Of a stretch of DNA of 64,000 bases, positions 45,781-55,273 are shown in pieces (within the stretch, counting starts at the first letter, position 1; every line of letters starts with the position of its first letter). A program made the translations under genes and the position numbers. Source of the stretch: Nitratireductor aquimarinus. GTDB lineage: Bacteria > Pseudomonadota > Alphaproteobacteria > Rhizobiales > Rhizobiaceae. The stretch is from positions 62,001 through 126,000 of the forward strand of contig NZ_JAFKDE010000007.1 of NCBI RefSeq assembly GCF_017255295.1, in the 5' to 3' direction. The notes below the pieces were generated by a model. It was given only the letters and a program-made list of their open reading frames with translations, had not been told where the DNA came from and did not search any database.

Positions 45781-46252
45781 TCTCAAAGAACCCGCTTCCG
45801 CACGGCTTGCGGCACTCGGCATCGAGCTGCCGCCCGCCGCCCCCTCGCCCATCGGCGCATTCTGCAATGTGCGCCAGACAGGCCGCCTCGCCTATGTTTC
45901 CGGCCAGGGCCCCGTTCTGCCGGACGGCACATTGCTGCGCGGCAAGGTGGGTGCAGACGTGGACGCAGACACCGCCCGCGAACACGCGCAGCTCGTGGCG
46001 CTCAACATTCTCGCCACGCTGCGCGATCATCTGGGCGGGCTTGAGCGCATCAGCGGCGTCGTCAAGCTTCTGGGGCTCGTCAACGCGACGCCGGATTTCG
46101 AACGGCACCCGCATGTCATCGATGGCGCTTCCACCCTGCTCGCCGACATTTTTGGAGAAAACGGCATTCACGCCCGCTCCGCATTCGGCGTAGGCTCGCT
46201 GCCAAACAACATCACCGTGGAAATCGAAGCGGTCTTCGAGCTGTACGAGTAG
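45767..46252 (+). CDS. RidA/YjgF-family protein
   Basis: 161-aa RidA-family protein with AYVSGQGPVLPDGTLLRGKVG and VKLLGLVNATPDFERHPHVIDGAS. RidA enzymes hydrolyse reactive enamine/imine intermediates made by PLP enzymes. That fits the PLP enzyme gene 13 bp downstream. The start ATG lies inside the end of the DppF-like gene. The family's catalytic Arg is not in the usual 'NRP' context, so this is the longer YjgF subgroup. Confidence 0.88.
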
Positions 46253-46265
46253 GGGACTTTTGAAA

Positions 46266-47477
46266 ATGGCAGGCGAGACAGACGGCATGTGGTCCTGGCA
46301 CGACACTCACAATTGCTCCCGGCTGATCAATGTATCGGGAACCATGACAAGCCTGGGCGGCTCGATCACCAGCCCCGCCGTGCAGGAAGAGACGGCGGCC
46401 ATCATGGGCGAATTCGTCAACATGCATGAGTTGCAGGCGCATGCCAGCCGCGCCATCTGCGACCTGACGGGCGCGGAGGCGGGCTGTGTGACGGCATCGG
46501 CAAGTGCGGGCATCTCGCTTGCAATTGCCGCCGGCATGACCGGCCTGAACCCGGGCCGCGTGGAAGCGCTTCCGAAAGATCCAGGCGAGAAGAACGAAGT
46601 GGTCGTTCAGCTCGGCCATCTGTGCGGCTATGGCGCACCCGTCTCGCAGGCCGTGGACCTGACCGGCGCAACCGTGCGGCCCGTCGGCCAGTCGACCCAT
46701 GTGATGGACTACCAGCTTGAAAGCGCGCTTAACGAAAAGACGGCGGCAGCCCTCTATGTGGTGTCGCACCATGTGGTCCATTACGGGCAGATCCCGTTCG
46801 CCCGCTTTGCAGAAATCTGCCACCGCGCCAATGTTCCCGTCATCGTAGACGCCGCTTCGGAATACGACCTCACCGGGTTCATCGATCAGGGTGCGGACAT
46901 CGTGATCTATTCCGGCCACAAATTCCTCGGCGGCCCCACATCCGGCCTCATTGCGGGCCGGCGCGATCTGGTGCGCGCCGCCTATCTTCAGAACATGGGC
47001 ATCGGGCGTGGCATGAAGGTCGGCAAGGAAAGCATCGCCGGCGCCATTGCCGCTCTGAGACAATGGCAGAAGCGCGATCATGAGGGCATCCGCCGGCAGG
47101 AGCGCGCCGCGCTGGAGCTCTGGCAGAAAACGCTCTCCGCCTTCGCCGGCATCGACCCCGTGATCGTGCCGGACCCCACGGGGAACCCGCTGGAGCGTCT
47201 TCAGGTCAATGTCGATGCGCGAAAGCTTGGCGCGAGCGCAGCGACAGTCGCCCGCGCGCTGGGCGAGCAGGAACCGCGTCTCATCGTGCGCAACCACGAG
47301 GTGGAGCTTGGTTATTTCCAGCTCGATCCGTGCAATCTGAAGCCGGGACAGGCCGAACTGGCTGCCGAAATTCTGGGAAAGGTCTGCGCGGAGGCCGGAA
47401 AGCTGGAAGAACGGGCCGACGATTATCACGCGGCCCGCAATGGCGGCGTCGATCCCTATCTCAACTGGCTCTCCTGA
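46266..47477 (+). CDS. SelA-fold PLP-dependent enzyme (DgaE/aminotransferase class V-like)
   Basis: 403-aa fold-type I PLP enzyme. The Schiff-base lysine is K219 in YSGHKFLGGPTSG, and D195 in VIVDAASEYD holds the PLP nitrogen. It resembles DgaE-type ammonia-lyase proteins (D-glucosaminate-6-phosphate and similar substrates) rather than selenocysteine synthase, since no tRNA-binding domain is present. Located right after RidA, it likely eliminates ammonia from an imported amino compound. ATG 46266 is preferred over TTG 46260 (AGGGGA at better spacing). Confidence 0.82.
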   Translation: MAGETDGMWSWHDTHNCSRLINVSGTMTSLGGSITSPAVQEETAAIMGEFVNMHELQAHASRAICDLTGAEAGCVTASASAGISLAIAAGMTGLNPGRVEALPKDPGEKNEVVVQLGHLCGYGAPVSQAVDLTGATVRPVGQSTHVMDYQLESALNEKTAAALYVVSHHVVHYGQIPFARFAEICHRANVPVIVDAASEYDLTGFIDQGADIVIYSGHKFLGGPTSGLIAGRRDLVRAAYLQNMGIGRGMKVGKESIAGAIAALRQWQKRDHEGIRRQERAALELWQKTLSAFAGIDPVIVPDPTGNPLERLQVNVDARKLGASAATVARALGEQEPRLIVRNHEVELGYFQLDPCNLKPGQAELAAEILGKVCAEAGKLEERADDYHAARNGGVDPYLNWLS

Positions 47478-47500
47478 GCCGGCCTTTCAGGTTGCCCGGC

Positions 47501-47534
47501 GCGTCGGCCCCACATGAGGGGGTGGGGCCGACGC
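47501..47534. terminator. Bidirectional terminator between convergent operons
   Basis: GCGTCGGCCCCAC (47501-47513) and GTGGGGCCGACGC (47522-47534), a perfect 13-bp stem between the PLP enzyme and the M20 amidohydrolase stops. Confidence 0.75.
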
Positions 47535-47547
47535 ATTGGTCCGGCAA

Positions 47548-49005
47548 TCAGTTGGACAGACGGTAATCCAGCGGCGGCTCGCGGTCGCCGATCAGGGCCG
47601 AATAGCTGAATTCTTCGCCACGCGCGTTTTCGAACTCGACCTTCGCGGCCTCGATCACGTCGGGAGACTGGAACAGTTCAGCCGCCGCCGTCGCCAGCGT
47701 TTCGGCGGCAAGGCGCGTGCCCTTGTGGCCGATGGACATGCCACCCGCCGCAACGGCCTGCCAGCTATGCGTGGCCGTTCCCGGCACCCAGGTCGCCGTT
47801 CCAAGGCCTACGGTCGGCGAAACCCAGCTCACATCGCCCACATCGGTGGAATAATAGCCCTGACCGCCGAAGGAATAGTCCTGCACATCCGCCACCGAGC
47901 TCAGGGCCGGCTTCTTGCGCAGCGTGGTCTGGAGCTTCGTGGCGAAGTCGGTTTCCTCCGCGTCCCACGCGATCGGAGCGGCAGCGCGCAGATTGCGATC
48001 CATCAGCTTGCCGAGCACGTCATTGGGGAGAACCGAATAGACGCCGCCGACACGCTCGACGGAGAACTCCGTGCCCGTTCCAAGCGCTGCGCCTTCGGCA
48101 GCCTTCTGAATGCGCTCGAACACGTCGGCCACGACGGCCGGATCGGGATGGCGCACATAGAGATAGCTTTCCGCCGAATTCGGAACCACGTTCGGGGCCG
48201 CGCCGCCATTGGTGATCACATAGTGGATGCGGGTTTCCTGCGGCACGTGCTCGCGCATCATGTTGATCATGTGATGCATGGCCTCGACACCGTCGAGTGC
48301 GGAACGACCGCGCTCGGGATACATGGCCGCATGGGCGGACTCGCCCTCGAAACGGATCTTGGCGCTGACATTGGCGAGCGAACGGCCCTGCCCTGCGCGG
48401 TTGGTGCTGGAGGGATGCCAGTGCAGCGTCACGTCGACATCGTCAAACAGGCCGTCGCGCACCATATAGACCTTGCCCGAACCGCCTTCCTCAGCCGGTG
48501 TACCGTAGAGCCGGACCTGGCCTTCGACACCGTTTTCCTTGAGCCATTTGGAAACGGCAATGGCGGCCGCAACCGAGCCCGCGCCGAACAGGTGATGGCC
48601 GCAGGCATGCCCGCTTTCAACGCCCTCGGCCGCTTCCTCGTGCGGCACCGCCGCCTGCGACATGCCCGGCAGTGCATCCATCTCCGCCAGAATGGCGATC
48701 ACCGGGCCGCTATCGGACCCGCTGCGGGCGATGAAAGCCGTCGGAATGCCACCGACATTGCGCTCCACTTCGAAGCCGGCTTCTTCCAGCTCCGCGATCA
48801 GCAGACCGGAGGTCTCCTCCTCGAGATATCCCAGCTCGGGATTGGCCCACATCCGGGTCGCGATCTCGTTCATGCGCGGGCTGTAGTCCTGCACTAGCCC
48901 GGCCAGTTCCGCACGCTGTTCCTCCGTAAGCGGCGCAGCCAGAGCCTGCGGCGCACTCGCCATAGCCAAGGCCGCAGCCAACGCATACGTAACCGACAAT
49001 CTCAT
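47548..49005 (-). CDS. Exported M20-family amidohydrolase (AbgB-like)
   Basis: 485-aa protein with a signal peptide (LSVTYALAAALAMASAPQALA), so it acts in the periplasm, unusual for this family. Zinc ligands appear in AEMDALPG, GHACGHHLFG, TPAEEGGSG and TLHWHPSS. It resembles p-aminobenzoyl-glutamate hydrolase subunit B and IAA-amino acid hydrolase-type enzymes. It converges on the Dpp-type operon and could release amino acids or aromatic acids from amides before import. Confidence 0.85.
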   Translation of the reverse strand: MRLSVTYALAAALAMASAPQALAAPLTEEQRAELAGLVQDYSPRMNEIATRMWANPELGYLEEETSGLLIAELEEAGFEVERNVGGIPTAFIARSGSDSGPVIAILAEMDALPGMSQAAVPHEEAAEGVESGHACGHHLFGAGSVAAAIAVSKWLKENGVEGQVRLYGTPAEEGGSGKVYMVRDGLFDDVDVTLHWHPSSTNRAGQGRSLANVSAKIRFEGESAHAAMYPERGRSALDGVEAMHHMINMMREHVPQETRIHYVITNGGAAPNVVPNSAESYLYVRHPDPAVVADVFERIQKAAEGAALGTGTEFSVERVGGVYSVLPNDVLGKLMDRNLRAAAPIAWDAEETDFATKLQTTLRKKPALSSVADVQDYSFGGQGYYSTDVGDVSWVSPTVGLGTATWVPGTATHSWQAVAAGGMSIGHKGTRLAAETLATAAAELFQSPDVIEAAKVEFENARGEEFSYSALIGDREPPLDYRLSN

Positions 49006-49315
49006 TGCATCCTCGTAGTTTTATTAATTGGCAAAGCAAGCTAGCAGCGGATCGGAACCATGAGGAAGCACAATTTGTATTTTTCGACAGACGATCTTCG
49101 AAAACTGCAGCGTCTCTATTTTCAACAAGGGCCAGAAACCCTGAAAAACCATGTCTTCTTCAAACGTTTTCTGTAAACGCGTAAACAGAAAGACAGATCA
49201 AAAAACCCCGGAAACCATGCGAAATCCACGACCTTGACACCCGCCTCTCCTCCACCTTTCCTAGGGGAAACAAGGTAGTCGGCTGCAGGCAATACTACCG
49301 ACAGGGGGAGCGCGC
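49006..49315. other. Intergenic region between M20 amidohydrolase and AraC genes
   Basis: 310 bp holding two divergent promoters. AT-richer stretches near 49060-49200. No gene, repeat or known RNA seen. Confidence 0.6.
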
Positions 49316-50311
49316 ATGACAGGGGAGCAGGAAACCGGCGACCAACCACCCGGCAGCGCCTTTGCGAGCGTCTCCACCCTCGACCAGAGACCCGACCAGC
49401 GCTTCGAATTCTGGCGCAGCCTGTTTCCCCTTATCGAACTCGACATTTCGGACAAGAGCCGCATTCGCCAGTTCAAGGCCAGGCTGATGCGTTATCAGGC
49501 GCCGGACGGATGCGTTTTCGGCTTCGGCGCGAATGACAACACCCATGCCCGTTTCGCCAGGCCGGAAAGCGATTTCGTGCTGCTCAACCTCACGCTTTCG
49601 GGCCGCGCCGAGCTTGAACTCTCCGGCGACCGCCGACATGTGGTCGATGCCGCGTCGGGACTTCTCGCGCTGGACGGCACAAGACCCTTTCGGACGAAGA
49701 GCTACGGACACGCAACGCTCTGGATGACGCTGCCGCGCGACATGGTTGCCGCCATTGCCGGAGAAGAAACGGGCGTCCTGAAAGACGGCCTCGCCTTTCT
49801 TCCGCAAAACGGCCTGTCGCGCATTCTTGAAGCCCATTTGCAGATGATCGCCCGTGAGGGTGACGGCATGGACAGGCGCTCTGCCGAACTGGCGCTGAAA
49901 GTCGCCACCGATCTCGCGCTCGGCGCACTCTCCCGGACACGCGACGCACTGGACGCGGAGCCGGACAGGCCCCATGACAGCGCGATCTTCACCGCTGCGC
50001 TGCGCCACATCCGCGCCAGAACCAGCCAGCTCGACCTCACCGCAGCCGCAATCGCCGACGCGATTGGTTGCTCACGGGCCCGCCTTTACCGCGTCTTCGC
50101 GGCCAATGGGCGGGCCGTTGGCGACGCCATCAGAAACGCCCGCATCGAGCTTGCATCGACACAGCTCGTCAATCGCCCCGACACGCCGGTAAAGCAGATC
50201 GCCCATGGCTGCGGCTATGCCGACGCCGCCGCCTTCGCCCGCGCGTTTCGCGCCGCCACTGGCCTCACCCCCTCGGATTTCCGGGAGCGCCATCAGGAAA
50301 CCGACAGATAA
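49316..50311 (+). CDS. AraC-family transcriptional regulator
   Basis: 331-aa activator-type protein. N-terminal AraC_binding_2-like domain (RFEFWRSLFPLIELD ... LLNLTLSGRAELELSGDRRH), C-terminal double helix-turn-helix: LDLTAAAIADAIGCSRARLYRVF and PVKQIAHGCGYADAAAFARAF. ATG 49316 has GGGGGAG upstream. Target unknown; candidates are the divergent M20 gene and the downstream outer-membrane protein. Confidence 0.88.
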   Translation: MTGEQETGDQPPGSAFASVSTLDQRPDQRFEFWRSLFPLIELDISDKSRIRQFKARLMRYQAPDGCVFGFGANDNTHARFARPESDFVLLNLTLSGRAELELSGDRRHVVDAASGLLALDGTRPFRTKSYGHATLWMTLPRDMVAAIAGEETGVLKDGLAFLPQNGLSRILEAHLQMIAREGDGMDRRSAELALKVATDLALGALSRTRDALDAEPDRPHDSAIFTAALRHIRARTSQLDLTAAAIADAIGCSRARLYRVFAANGRAVGDAIRNARIELASTQLVNRPDTPVKQIAHGCGYADAAAFARAFRAATGLTPSDFRERHQETDR

Positions 50312-50421
50312 GCCGGTTCATTTGTGTCGTTTGAGACCCTGCGCACAGCCGTGAGACACCCTGCATGGCCGTTTTTTGATAAGGCTCCGGAAAATGTTCT
50401 AGGGGGTTCCCGGGGGGTTAC

Positions 50422-51084
50422 ATGAAACGACTGACCATCGCGACCGCGCTTTTTCTCGCCGTCGGCGCAACCAGTGTCCACGCCGCCGACACCTTTCCTC
50501 CGGCGGGTGAAGCGCCAGCCGAGAAGTGGCAGGGTTTCTATGCCGGCGCATGGCTGGGCTATCACTGGGGCAATATCGAGAACACCTATTGCAACGGCAT
50601 TTGCGGCGACGATCTGGACCTGAGCGGTGCGGTTGGCGGTGTGGAAGTCGGCTATAATTTTGCCGTCGACCAGAACTGGGTGCTCGGCGTCTTCGCCAAT
50701 GTCCCGCTTCTCAAGCCTCAGGAAGACGCAGACGTGCCGATCTTCGGCACCTATGACGTCGATCCGCGCTGGGCCGCCTATACCGGCGTGAAGATCGGCC
50801 GCGCCTATGGCCAGTGGATGCCCTATGGCCTGGTCGGCCTCGGCGTCGCGCGGGTCAAGGTCACAGACCCCGTGGGCACGTCTTCCAGCGCAACGCATCT
50901 CAGCGGCGTTGTGGGCGCGGGCGTCGAATACATGTTTGCCGACAACTGGTCGCTCGACGGTCGTTTCGTCTACAGCTTCTCCAATGAGAAGGATTACGAT
51001 TTCTGCACCGGCGGGTTTTCCTGCCCCTCGGGCTACAAAGAAAACGCGCCCAACGTCACGATTGGCCTGAACTATCAGTTCTGA
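50422..51084 (+). CDS. Outer-membrane beta-barrel protein (Omp25/31-like)
   Basis: 220-aa protein with a signal peptide (MKRLTIATALFLAVGATSVHA) and alternating beta-strands ending in the aromatic C-terminus NVTIGLNYQF typical of outer-membrane barrels. WQGFYAGAWLGYHWGN opens the barrel, as in rhizobial Omp25/31 proteins. Two cysteine pairs (CNGICG, CTGGFSC) lie in surface loops. Confidence 0.85.
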   Translation: MKRLTIATALFLAVGATSVHAADTFPPAGEAPAEKWQGFYAGAWLGYHWGNIENTYCNGICGDDLDLSGAVGGVEVGYNFAVDQNWVLGVFANVPLLKPQEDADVPIFGTYDVDPRWAAYTGVKIGRAYGQWMPYGLVGLGVARVKVTDPVGTSSSATHLSGVVGAGVEYMFADNWSLDGRFVYSFSNEKDYDFCTGGFSCPSGYKENAPNVTIGLNYQF

Positions 51085-51150
51085 ACAGGCTTCGACGCGC
51101 GCAATGCACACACAGGAACCACACGCATACCCAAGCCGGCCCGCACCAGA

Positions 51151-51954
51151 ATGAAGCCGGACAACAAGACGAGCTTCGCCGACCTCGACGGCAAATTTGC
51201 CGTCGTCACCGGCGGCACGCGCGGCATCGGAGCCATTGTGGTCGAACGCATGCTTGAGGCGGGGGCCAGCGTGCTGTTCACCGGCACCGATGCCGACCGC
51301 GGCCGGCAGGCGCAGGAGCGCATGGGCGGAACCTTTCTGCGCGCAGACGCCGCTTCCCCCGACCATGCCGACCACATCGCCAAAGCGGTGCGCGAGCGTT
51401 TCGAGAGGCTGGACATCCTCGTCAACAATGCGGGCAGCCTGGGCAGCCCGCAAGGCGTCGAAGACACCACGCCAGAGGCGCTTGATCAGACGCTTGCCGT
51501 CCATCTGCGCGCGCCATGGCTCACCATGTCCGCGCTTGCGCCGCTGATGCGCCCGGCCGGCGGCAGCATCGTCAACATGGCCTCCATCGCCGGGCACCGT
51601 GTCGGCGCATCATCCGTCGCCTATTCGGTCAGCAAGGCCGCGCTCCAGCATCTCACGCGCTGCGCAGCGGCGGAATTCGGCAAGGATGGCATCCGCGTGA
51701 ACTCGATCTCGCCGGGCTTCGTGTCGACGGACATTCACGCCGCCGCCATTCCCGGAAGCGAGGCGCGCGGCGCGCGCTTCGTGCAGGGGCTCGGCAAGGT
51801 GTTCGTCTCCCGTCAGGCGCTGCCGCATCTCGGCCAGCCGGGCGACATCGCAGAGATCGTGCTTTTCCTGGCTTCAGAAGCATCCGCCTTCGTCACCGGC
51901 TCCGACATCGTGGCAGATGGCGGCGTGATCTGGGGCAGAGACAGTCTTGGCTGA
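51151..51954 (+). CDS. SDR-family oxidoreductase (FabG/NodG-like)
   Basis: 267-aa Rossmann-fold reductase. Cofactor loop GGTRGIG (21-27), NNAG (92-95), catalytic S145, Y158 and K162 (YSVSK). Similar in size and motifs to 3-oxoacyl-ACP reductases. It leads a three-gene set with an acyl carrier protein and a ketosynthase, so it probably reduces a beta-keto group on that carrier. ATG 51151 is weakly supported by its ribosome site. Confidence 0.88.
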   Translation: MKPDNKTSFADLDGKFAVVTGGTRGIGAIVVERMLEAGASVLFTGTDADRGRQAQERMGGTFLRADAASPDHADHIAKAVRERFERLDILVNNAGSLGSPQGVEDTTPEALDQTLAVHLRAPWLTMSALAPLMRPAGGSIVNMASIAGHRVGASSVAYSVSKAALQHLTRCAAAEFGKDGIRVNSISPGFVSTDIHAAAIPGSEARGARFVQGLGKVFVSRQALPHLGQPGDIAEIVLFLASEASAFVTGSDIVADGGVIWGRDSLG

Positions 51955-51972
51955 GACGACCCGCGAGGCACC

Positions 51973-52272
51973 ATGAGCAAACCACCGCACACAGGCACCG
52001 CCATCAGGGCAGAACTGACACGGATCATCGCCCGCGAAGGCGAGATCGCGCCGGAGCGCATCATTCCCGAAGCCACACTCGACACGATCGGCATCGCCTC
52101 GCACGATCTCGTTCTCGTGCTGATGAGCATCGAGGAAACCTTCGACCTCTATGTCGCCGTCGACAGCGATTTCGCCGATGTCGAAACACTCGATCAGCTG
52201 CTTGGCCTCCTCACCAGCCGGATCATGGAGCATCAGGCGCTGGCGGAACCCGCCGCAAGCGAAGCCTGCTGA
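51973..52272 (+). CDS. Acyl carrier protein, NodF-like, with unusual phosphopantetheine site
   Basis: 99-aa acidic four-helix carrier. The phosphopantetheine Ser is probably S43 in DTIGIASHDLVLVLMSIEE. The usual DSL is ASH here, with the preceding Asp and following Leu both changed, so the carrier may need its own transferase or partner. Long C-terminal tail. Lies 18 bp after the reductase and 1 bp before the ketosynthase. Confidence 0.82.
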   Translation: MSKPPHTGTAIRAELTRIIAREGEIAPERIIPEATLDTIGIASHDLVLVLMSIEETFDLYVAVDSDFADVETLDQLLGLLTSRIMEHQALAEPAASEAC

Positions 52273-52273
52273 C

Positions 52274-53476
52274 ATGACAAGGCAGGTTGCCATCACCGGC
52301 ATGGGCGCCGTCACGGCGGCAGGCATTGGTGCGGAAACGCTGTGGAACGCGGCAGCGGCCGGGCGCTCCGCCGTTCGCACCGTCGATCTGCCGGGGCGGG
52401 AAAAGGCGCGCGTCAACATCGCTGCGGCGCTGGATGAGGCGACGGACGCGCGCATCGCGGAACACACCAACACGACCACGGACCGCTTTGCAGCCATGGC
52501 GCTTCTGGCGGCACGGGAAGCGTTCGGTCAGGCGAACCTGCCGGGCGAAGCCTTCGGCCAGCGCTGCGGCATTGTGCTGGGCACTGGTGCTGGCGGCGCT
52601 GTCAGCACGGATCGCAACGCCCGCGCATTCTATGTGAAGGATGTGGACGCCGAGCCGATGAGCGTGCCCAAGGTCATGCCCAATGCCGCCGCCTCGCTTC
52701 TTTCGATGAAATACGGCATGACCGGCCCCGCACTGACCATCTCCACCGCCTGCGCTTCATCGGCCCAGGCCATCGGCCTCGGCTTCGAGCTAGTCCGTTC
52801 CGGTGCGCTGGACCGGGTCATCGTCGGTGGATCGGAGGCCATGCTCACGCCCGCCGTTTTCCGCGCATGGGAAATGCTGCACGTTCTCACGCCCGTCGCT
52901 TCACGCCCCTTTTCCCGTCGCCGCGATGGCATGGTGCTGGGCGAAGGCGCAGCCATTCTCGTGCTTGAGGCTGAAGAAAGCGCGCGGGCGCGCGGCGCTG
53001 AAACGCTCTCCCTGCTCGCCGGATATGGAACCACCAGCGATGCGCGCGACATGCTGCGCCCCGATGCCGATGGCGCGGCCCGCGCCATGCAGCTGGCGCT
53101 GCAATCGGCCGGCCTCGCGCCCGACGCCATCGGATATGTGAACGCCCATGGAACGGGCACGGTCTACAATGATCTTGCGGAAGCCGAGGCGCTGCGCACC
53201 GTGTTCGGCGCAGGCCTTCAAGACCTGCCGGTCTCATCCACCAAACCCGTTCACGGGCACTGCATCGGCGCGGCTGGCGCAATCGAGCTGATCGTCACCG
53301 TCGCCGCCCTGCGCGAACAGATCGCGCCGCCCACGATCAACTGGCTCGGGGCCGATCCGAAAATTCCGCTCGACCCCGTGCCCAATGAACGCCGTCCGGC
53401 GACGATGGACGCTGCGCTCTGCAACTCCTTCGCCTTCGGCGGCATCAATGCAAGCCTCGTCGTGCGACGGGCCTGA
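52274..53476 (+). CDS. Beta-ketoacyl-ACP synthase (KAS II/NodE-like)
   Basis: 400-aa condensing enzyme. The catalytic triad is complete: C160 (STACASS), H292 (NAHGTGT) and H329 (KPVHGHCIGAAG). Extends acyl chains on a carrier protein by malonyl condensation. ATG 52274 follows the ACP stop by 1 bp; an upstream frame is out of context. Close match in size to NodE (402 aa), but no other nod gene is present, so a membrane-lipid, lipid A or secondary-metabolite chain is as likely. Confidence 0.9.
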   Translation: MTRQVAITGMGAVTAAGIGAETLWNAAAAGRSAVRTVDLPGREKARVNIAAALDEATDARIAEHTNTTTDRFAAMALLAAREAFGQANLPGEAFGQRCGIVLGTGAGGAVSTDRNARAFYVKDVDAEPMSVPKVMPNAAASLLSMKYGMTGPALTISTACASSAQAIGLGFELVRSGALDRVIVGGSEAMLTPAVFRAWEMLHVLTPVASRPFSRRRDGMVLGEGAAILVLEAEESARARGAETLSLLAGYGTTSDARDMLRPDADGAARAMQLALQSAGLAPDAIGYVNAHGTGTVYNDLAEAEALRTVFGAGLQDLPVSSTKPVHGHCIGAAGAIELIVTVAALREQIAPPTINWLGADPKIPLDPVPNERRPATMDAALCNSFAFGGINASLVVRRA

Positions 53477-53552
53477 AACGTTCCATTTCCTTGATCTCGA
53501 GAAACTCCGGACGCAAAACCGGTTGCCGGTTCTGCCGGAATTTCTCCGGCAG

Positions 53553-53948
53553 TTAATGGAAGCGGCCGTGCTTCTGCAGCACTTCGATCTTGTAGCCGTC
53601 CGGGTCCTGCACGAAGAAGAAGCGCGCCAGAAGCGTGCCCTCGCGCTCGAAGGCGACAATGTCGCGCGGCGCAAGACCGGCCGCCTTGAAACGGGCGTGC
53701 TCGGCATCGAGATCATCGACGACAACCGCAAGATGCCCATAACCATTGCCCAGATCATAGGGCTCGGTCTGGTCCTTGTTGATGGTGAGCTCGACCTCGA
53801 AGCCGATCTCCGCATTGCTCAGATAAACCAGCGTGAAGCTGTCGAAATCGAGACGGTCCGCAATCTTAAGGCCGAACGCTTCCTTGTAGAAAGCGACCGA
53901 TTTTGCCTCGTCCAGAACGCGGATCATGGTGTGAATGCACTTGGCCAA
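53553..53948 (-). CDS. gloA: Lactoylglutathione lyase-like VOC protein (glyoxalase I)
   Basis: 131-aa glyoxalase I. Metal ligands H6, E53, H72 and E122 are all in place (CIHTMIRVLD, FEVELT, GYGHLAV, YKIEVL). H6 lies upstream of the first ATG (residue 8), so translation must start at TTG 53948, which has GGAGG 4 nt upstream. It isomerises the hemithioacetal of methylglyoxal and glutathione; GloB is encoded at 4.9 kb. Confidence 0.9.
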   Translation of the reverse strand: MAKCIHTMIRVLDEAKSVAFYKEAFGLKIADRLDFDSFTLVYLSNAEIGFEVELTINKDQTEPYDLGNGYGHLAVVVDDLDAEHARFKAAGLAPRDIVAFEREGTLLARFFFVQDPDGYKIEVLQKHGRFH

Positions 53949-54146
53949 GATGCCTCCAATAGCGTTTCAAGCGGCGCTGGCTAATCTGCCGGGCGCCTGA
54001 TTTTCCGTTGTCGAGGCACCCGAATAACAGAGTTGAGGCATAAATGTGATGGTATCTTGCCACCATCTCACTTGAAAGATTGATGCTGACCGGCAGGAAT
54101 GCTAGCTCACGTTACGTTACTTGTTTTTATCTCTTGGGAGGTTTCC

Positions 54147-55157
54147 GTGAACAGACGGCGTTTTGCGATTATTGGAGCAGTCTTGTGCGGCATCGCCGCG
54201 AGCGGTGTGGCGCTTGCCCAGCAGCCGCAGTTTTTCCGCATCGGCACCGGCGGCACGGCCGGCACCTACTATCCGATCGGCGGCCTCATCGCCAACGCCA
54301 TCTCCAATCCGCCCGGCTCGCGCCCCTGTGAGGAAGGCGGCTCCTGCGGTGTTCCCGGCCTGATCGCCACCGCCCTTTCGGCCAATGGTTCGGTTGCCAA
54401 TGTGAACGCCATTGCCGGCGGTTCGCTGGAATCCGGTTTCTCGCAGTCGGATGTCGCCACCTGGGCGCACAGCGGCACGGGCATCTGGGAAGAGCGTGAT
54501 CCGGTCGAAAAACTGCGCGCCATCGCCAATCTTTATCCCGAGACGATCCACCTGGTCGCCAGCGCGTCCAGCGGCATCGACAGCGTCGATGACCTGGCAG
54601 GCAAGCGCGTCTCCCTCGACGAGCCAGGCTCCGGCACGCTGGTTGACGCCCGCATCATTCTCGATGCCTACGGCCTTACCGAGAAGGACGTGGAAGCGCA
54701 TTACCTGAAGCCCGACCAGGCTGCCGAGCGCATGCGCGACGGCGCAATGGACGCCTTCTTCTTCGTTGGCGGTTTCCCCGCCGGCGCCATTGCCGAGCTC
54801 GCCAGCCAGCACGACATCACGCTCGTTTCCATCTCCGGCGACGAAGCAGCCAAGGTGACGGGCGAGCATGGCTTCTTTGCCGCCAACACGGTTCCTGCCG
54901 GCACCTATGAGGGCGTGGGTGAAGACGTCACCACGCTTTCCGTCGGCGCACAGTGGATCACCAGCGCAGACCAGCCCGAAGAGATGGTCTACGAGATCAC
55001 CAAGGCGCTGTGGAACGACAACAGCCGCAAGCTTCTGGACGCCGGCCACCTGAAGGGCCGCCAGATCACGCTCGACACCGCGCTTGACGGCGTCGGCATC
55101 CCGCTGCATCCGGGCGCCGAGAAGTTCTACCGCGAAGCGGGTGTGCTGGGCGACTAA
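54147..55157 (+). CDS. TAXI-type TRAP transporter substrate-binding protein
   Basis: 336-aa periplasmic protein with signal peptide (FAIIGAVLCGIAASGVALAQ). TAXI signature FFRIGTGGTAGTYYPIGGLIANAIS. GTG start at 54147 with GGGAGG 5 nt upstream; an upstream frame is spurious. Followed by a fused TRAP permease. Ligand unknown, but neighbours encode primary-amine breakdown, suggesting an amine, amino acid or aromatic acid. Confidence 0.9.
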   Translation: MNRRRFAIIGAVLCGIAASGVALAQQPQFFRIGTGGTAGTYYPIGGLIANAISNPPGSRPCEEGGSCGVPGLIATALSANGSVANVNAIAGGSLESGFSQSDVATWAHSGTGIWEERDPVEKLRAIANLYPETIHLVASASSGIDSVDDLAGKRVSLDEPGSGTLVDARIILDAYGLTEKDVEAHYLKPDQAAERMRDGAMDAFFFVGGFPAGAIAELASQHDITLVSISGDEAAKVTGEHGFFAANTVPAGTYEGVGEDVTTLSVGAQWITSADQPEEMVYEITKALWNDNSRKLLDAGHLKGRQITLDTALDGVGIPLHPGAEKFYREAGVLGD

Positions 55158-55186
55158 ACCCTGCCGGCAAGCATCGCCAACGCAAA

Positions 55187-55224
55187 CGGACTCGGCCTGT
55201 CACCACGGGCCGGGTCCGTCTTTT
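55187..55224 (+). terminator. Attenuator between TAXI binding protein and permease
   Basis: CGGACTCGGCC (55187-55197) and GGCCGGGTCCG (55208-55218), an 11-bp stem with one T·G wobble, then TCTTTT. Expected to keep permease levels below those of the binding protein. Confidence 0.8.
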
Positions 55225-55273
55225 CAGGCGTCGACGCGCGCACCAAACGTGATTTCCAGAGAGGCTTTGCAGG

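Noticed and set aside
51151-53476. Nodulation (nodGFE) genes
   Set aside because: The three-gene composition is similar, but no nod box, nodABC or other symbiosis gene is visible, so calling a Nod-factor function is unsupported.
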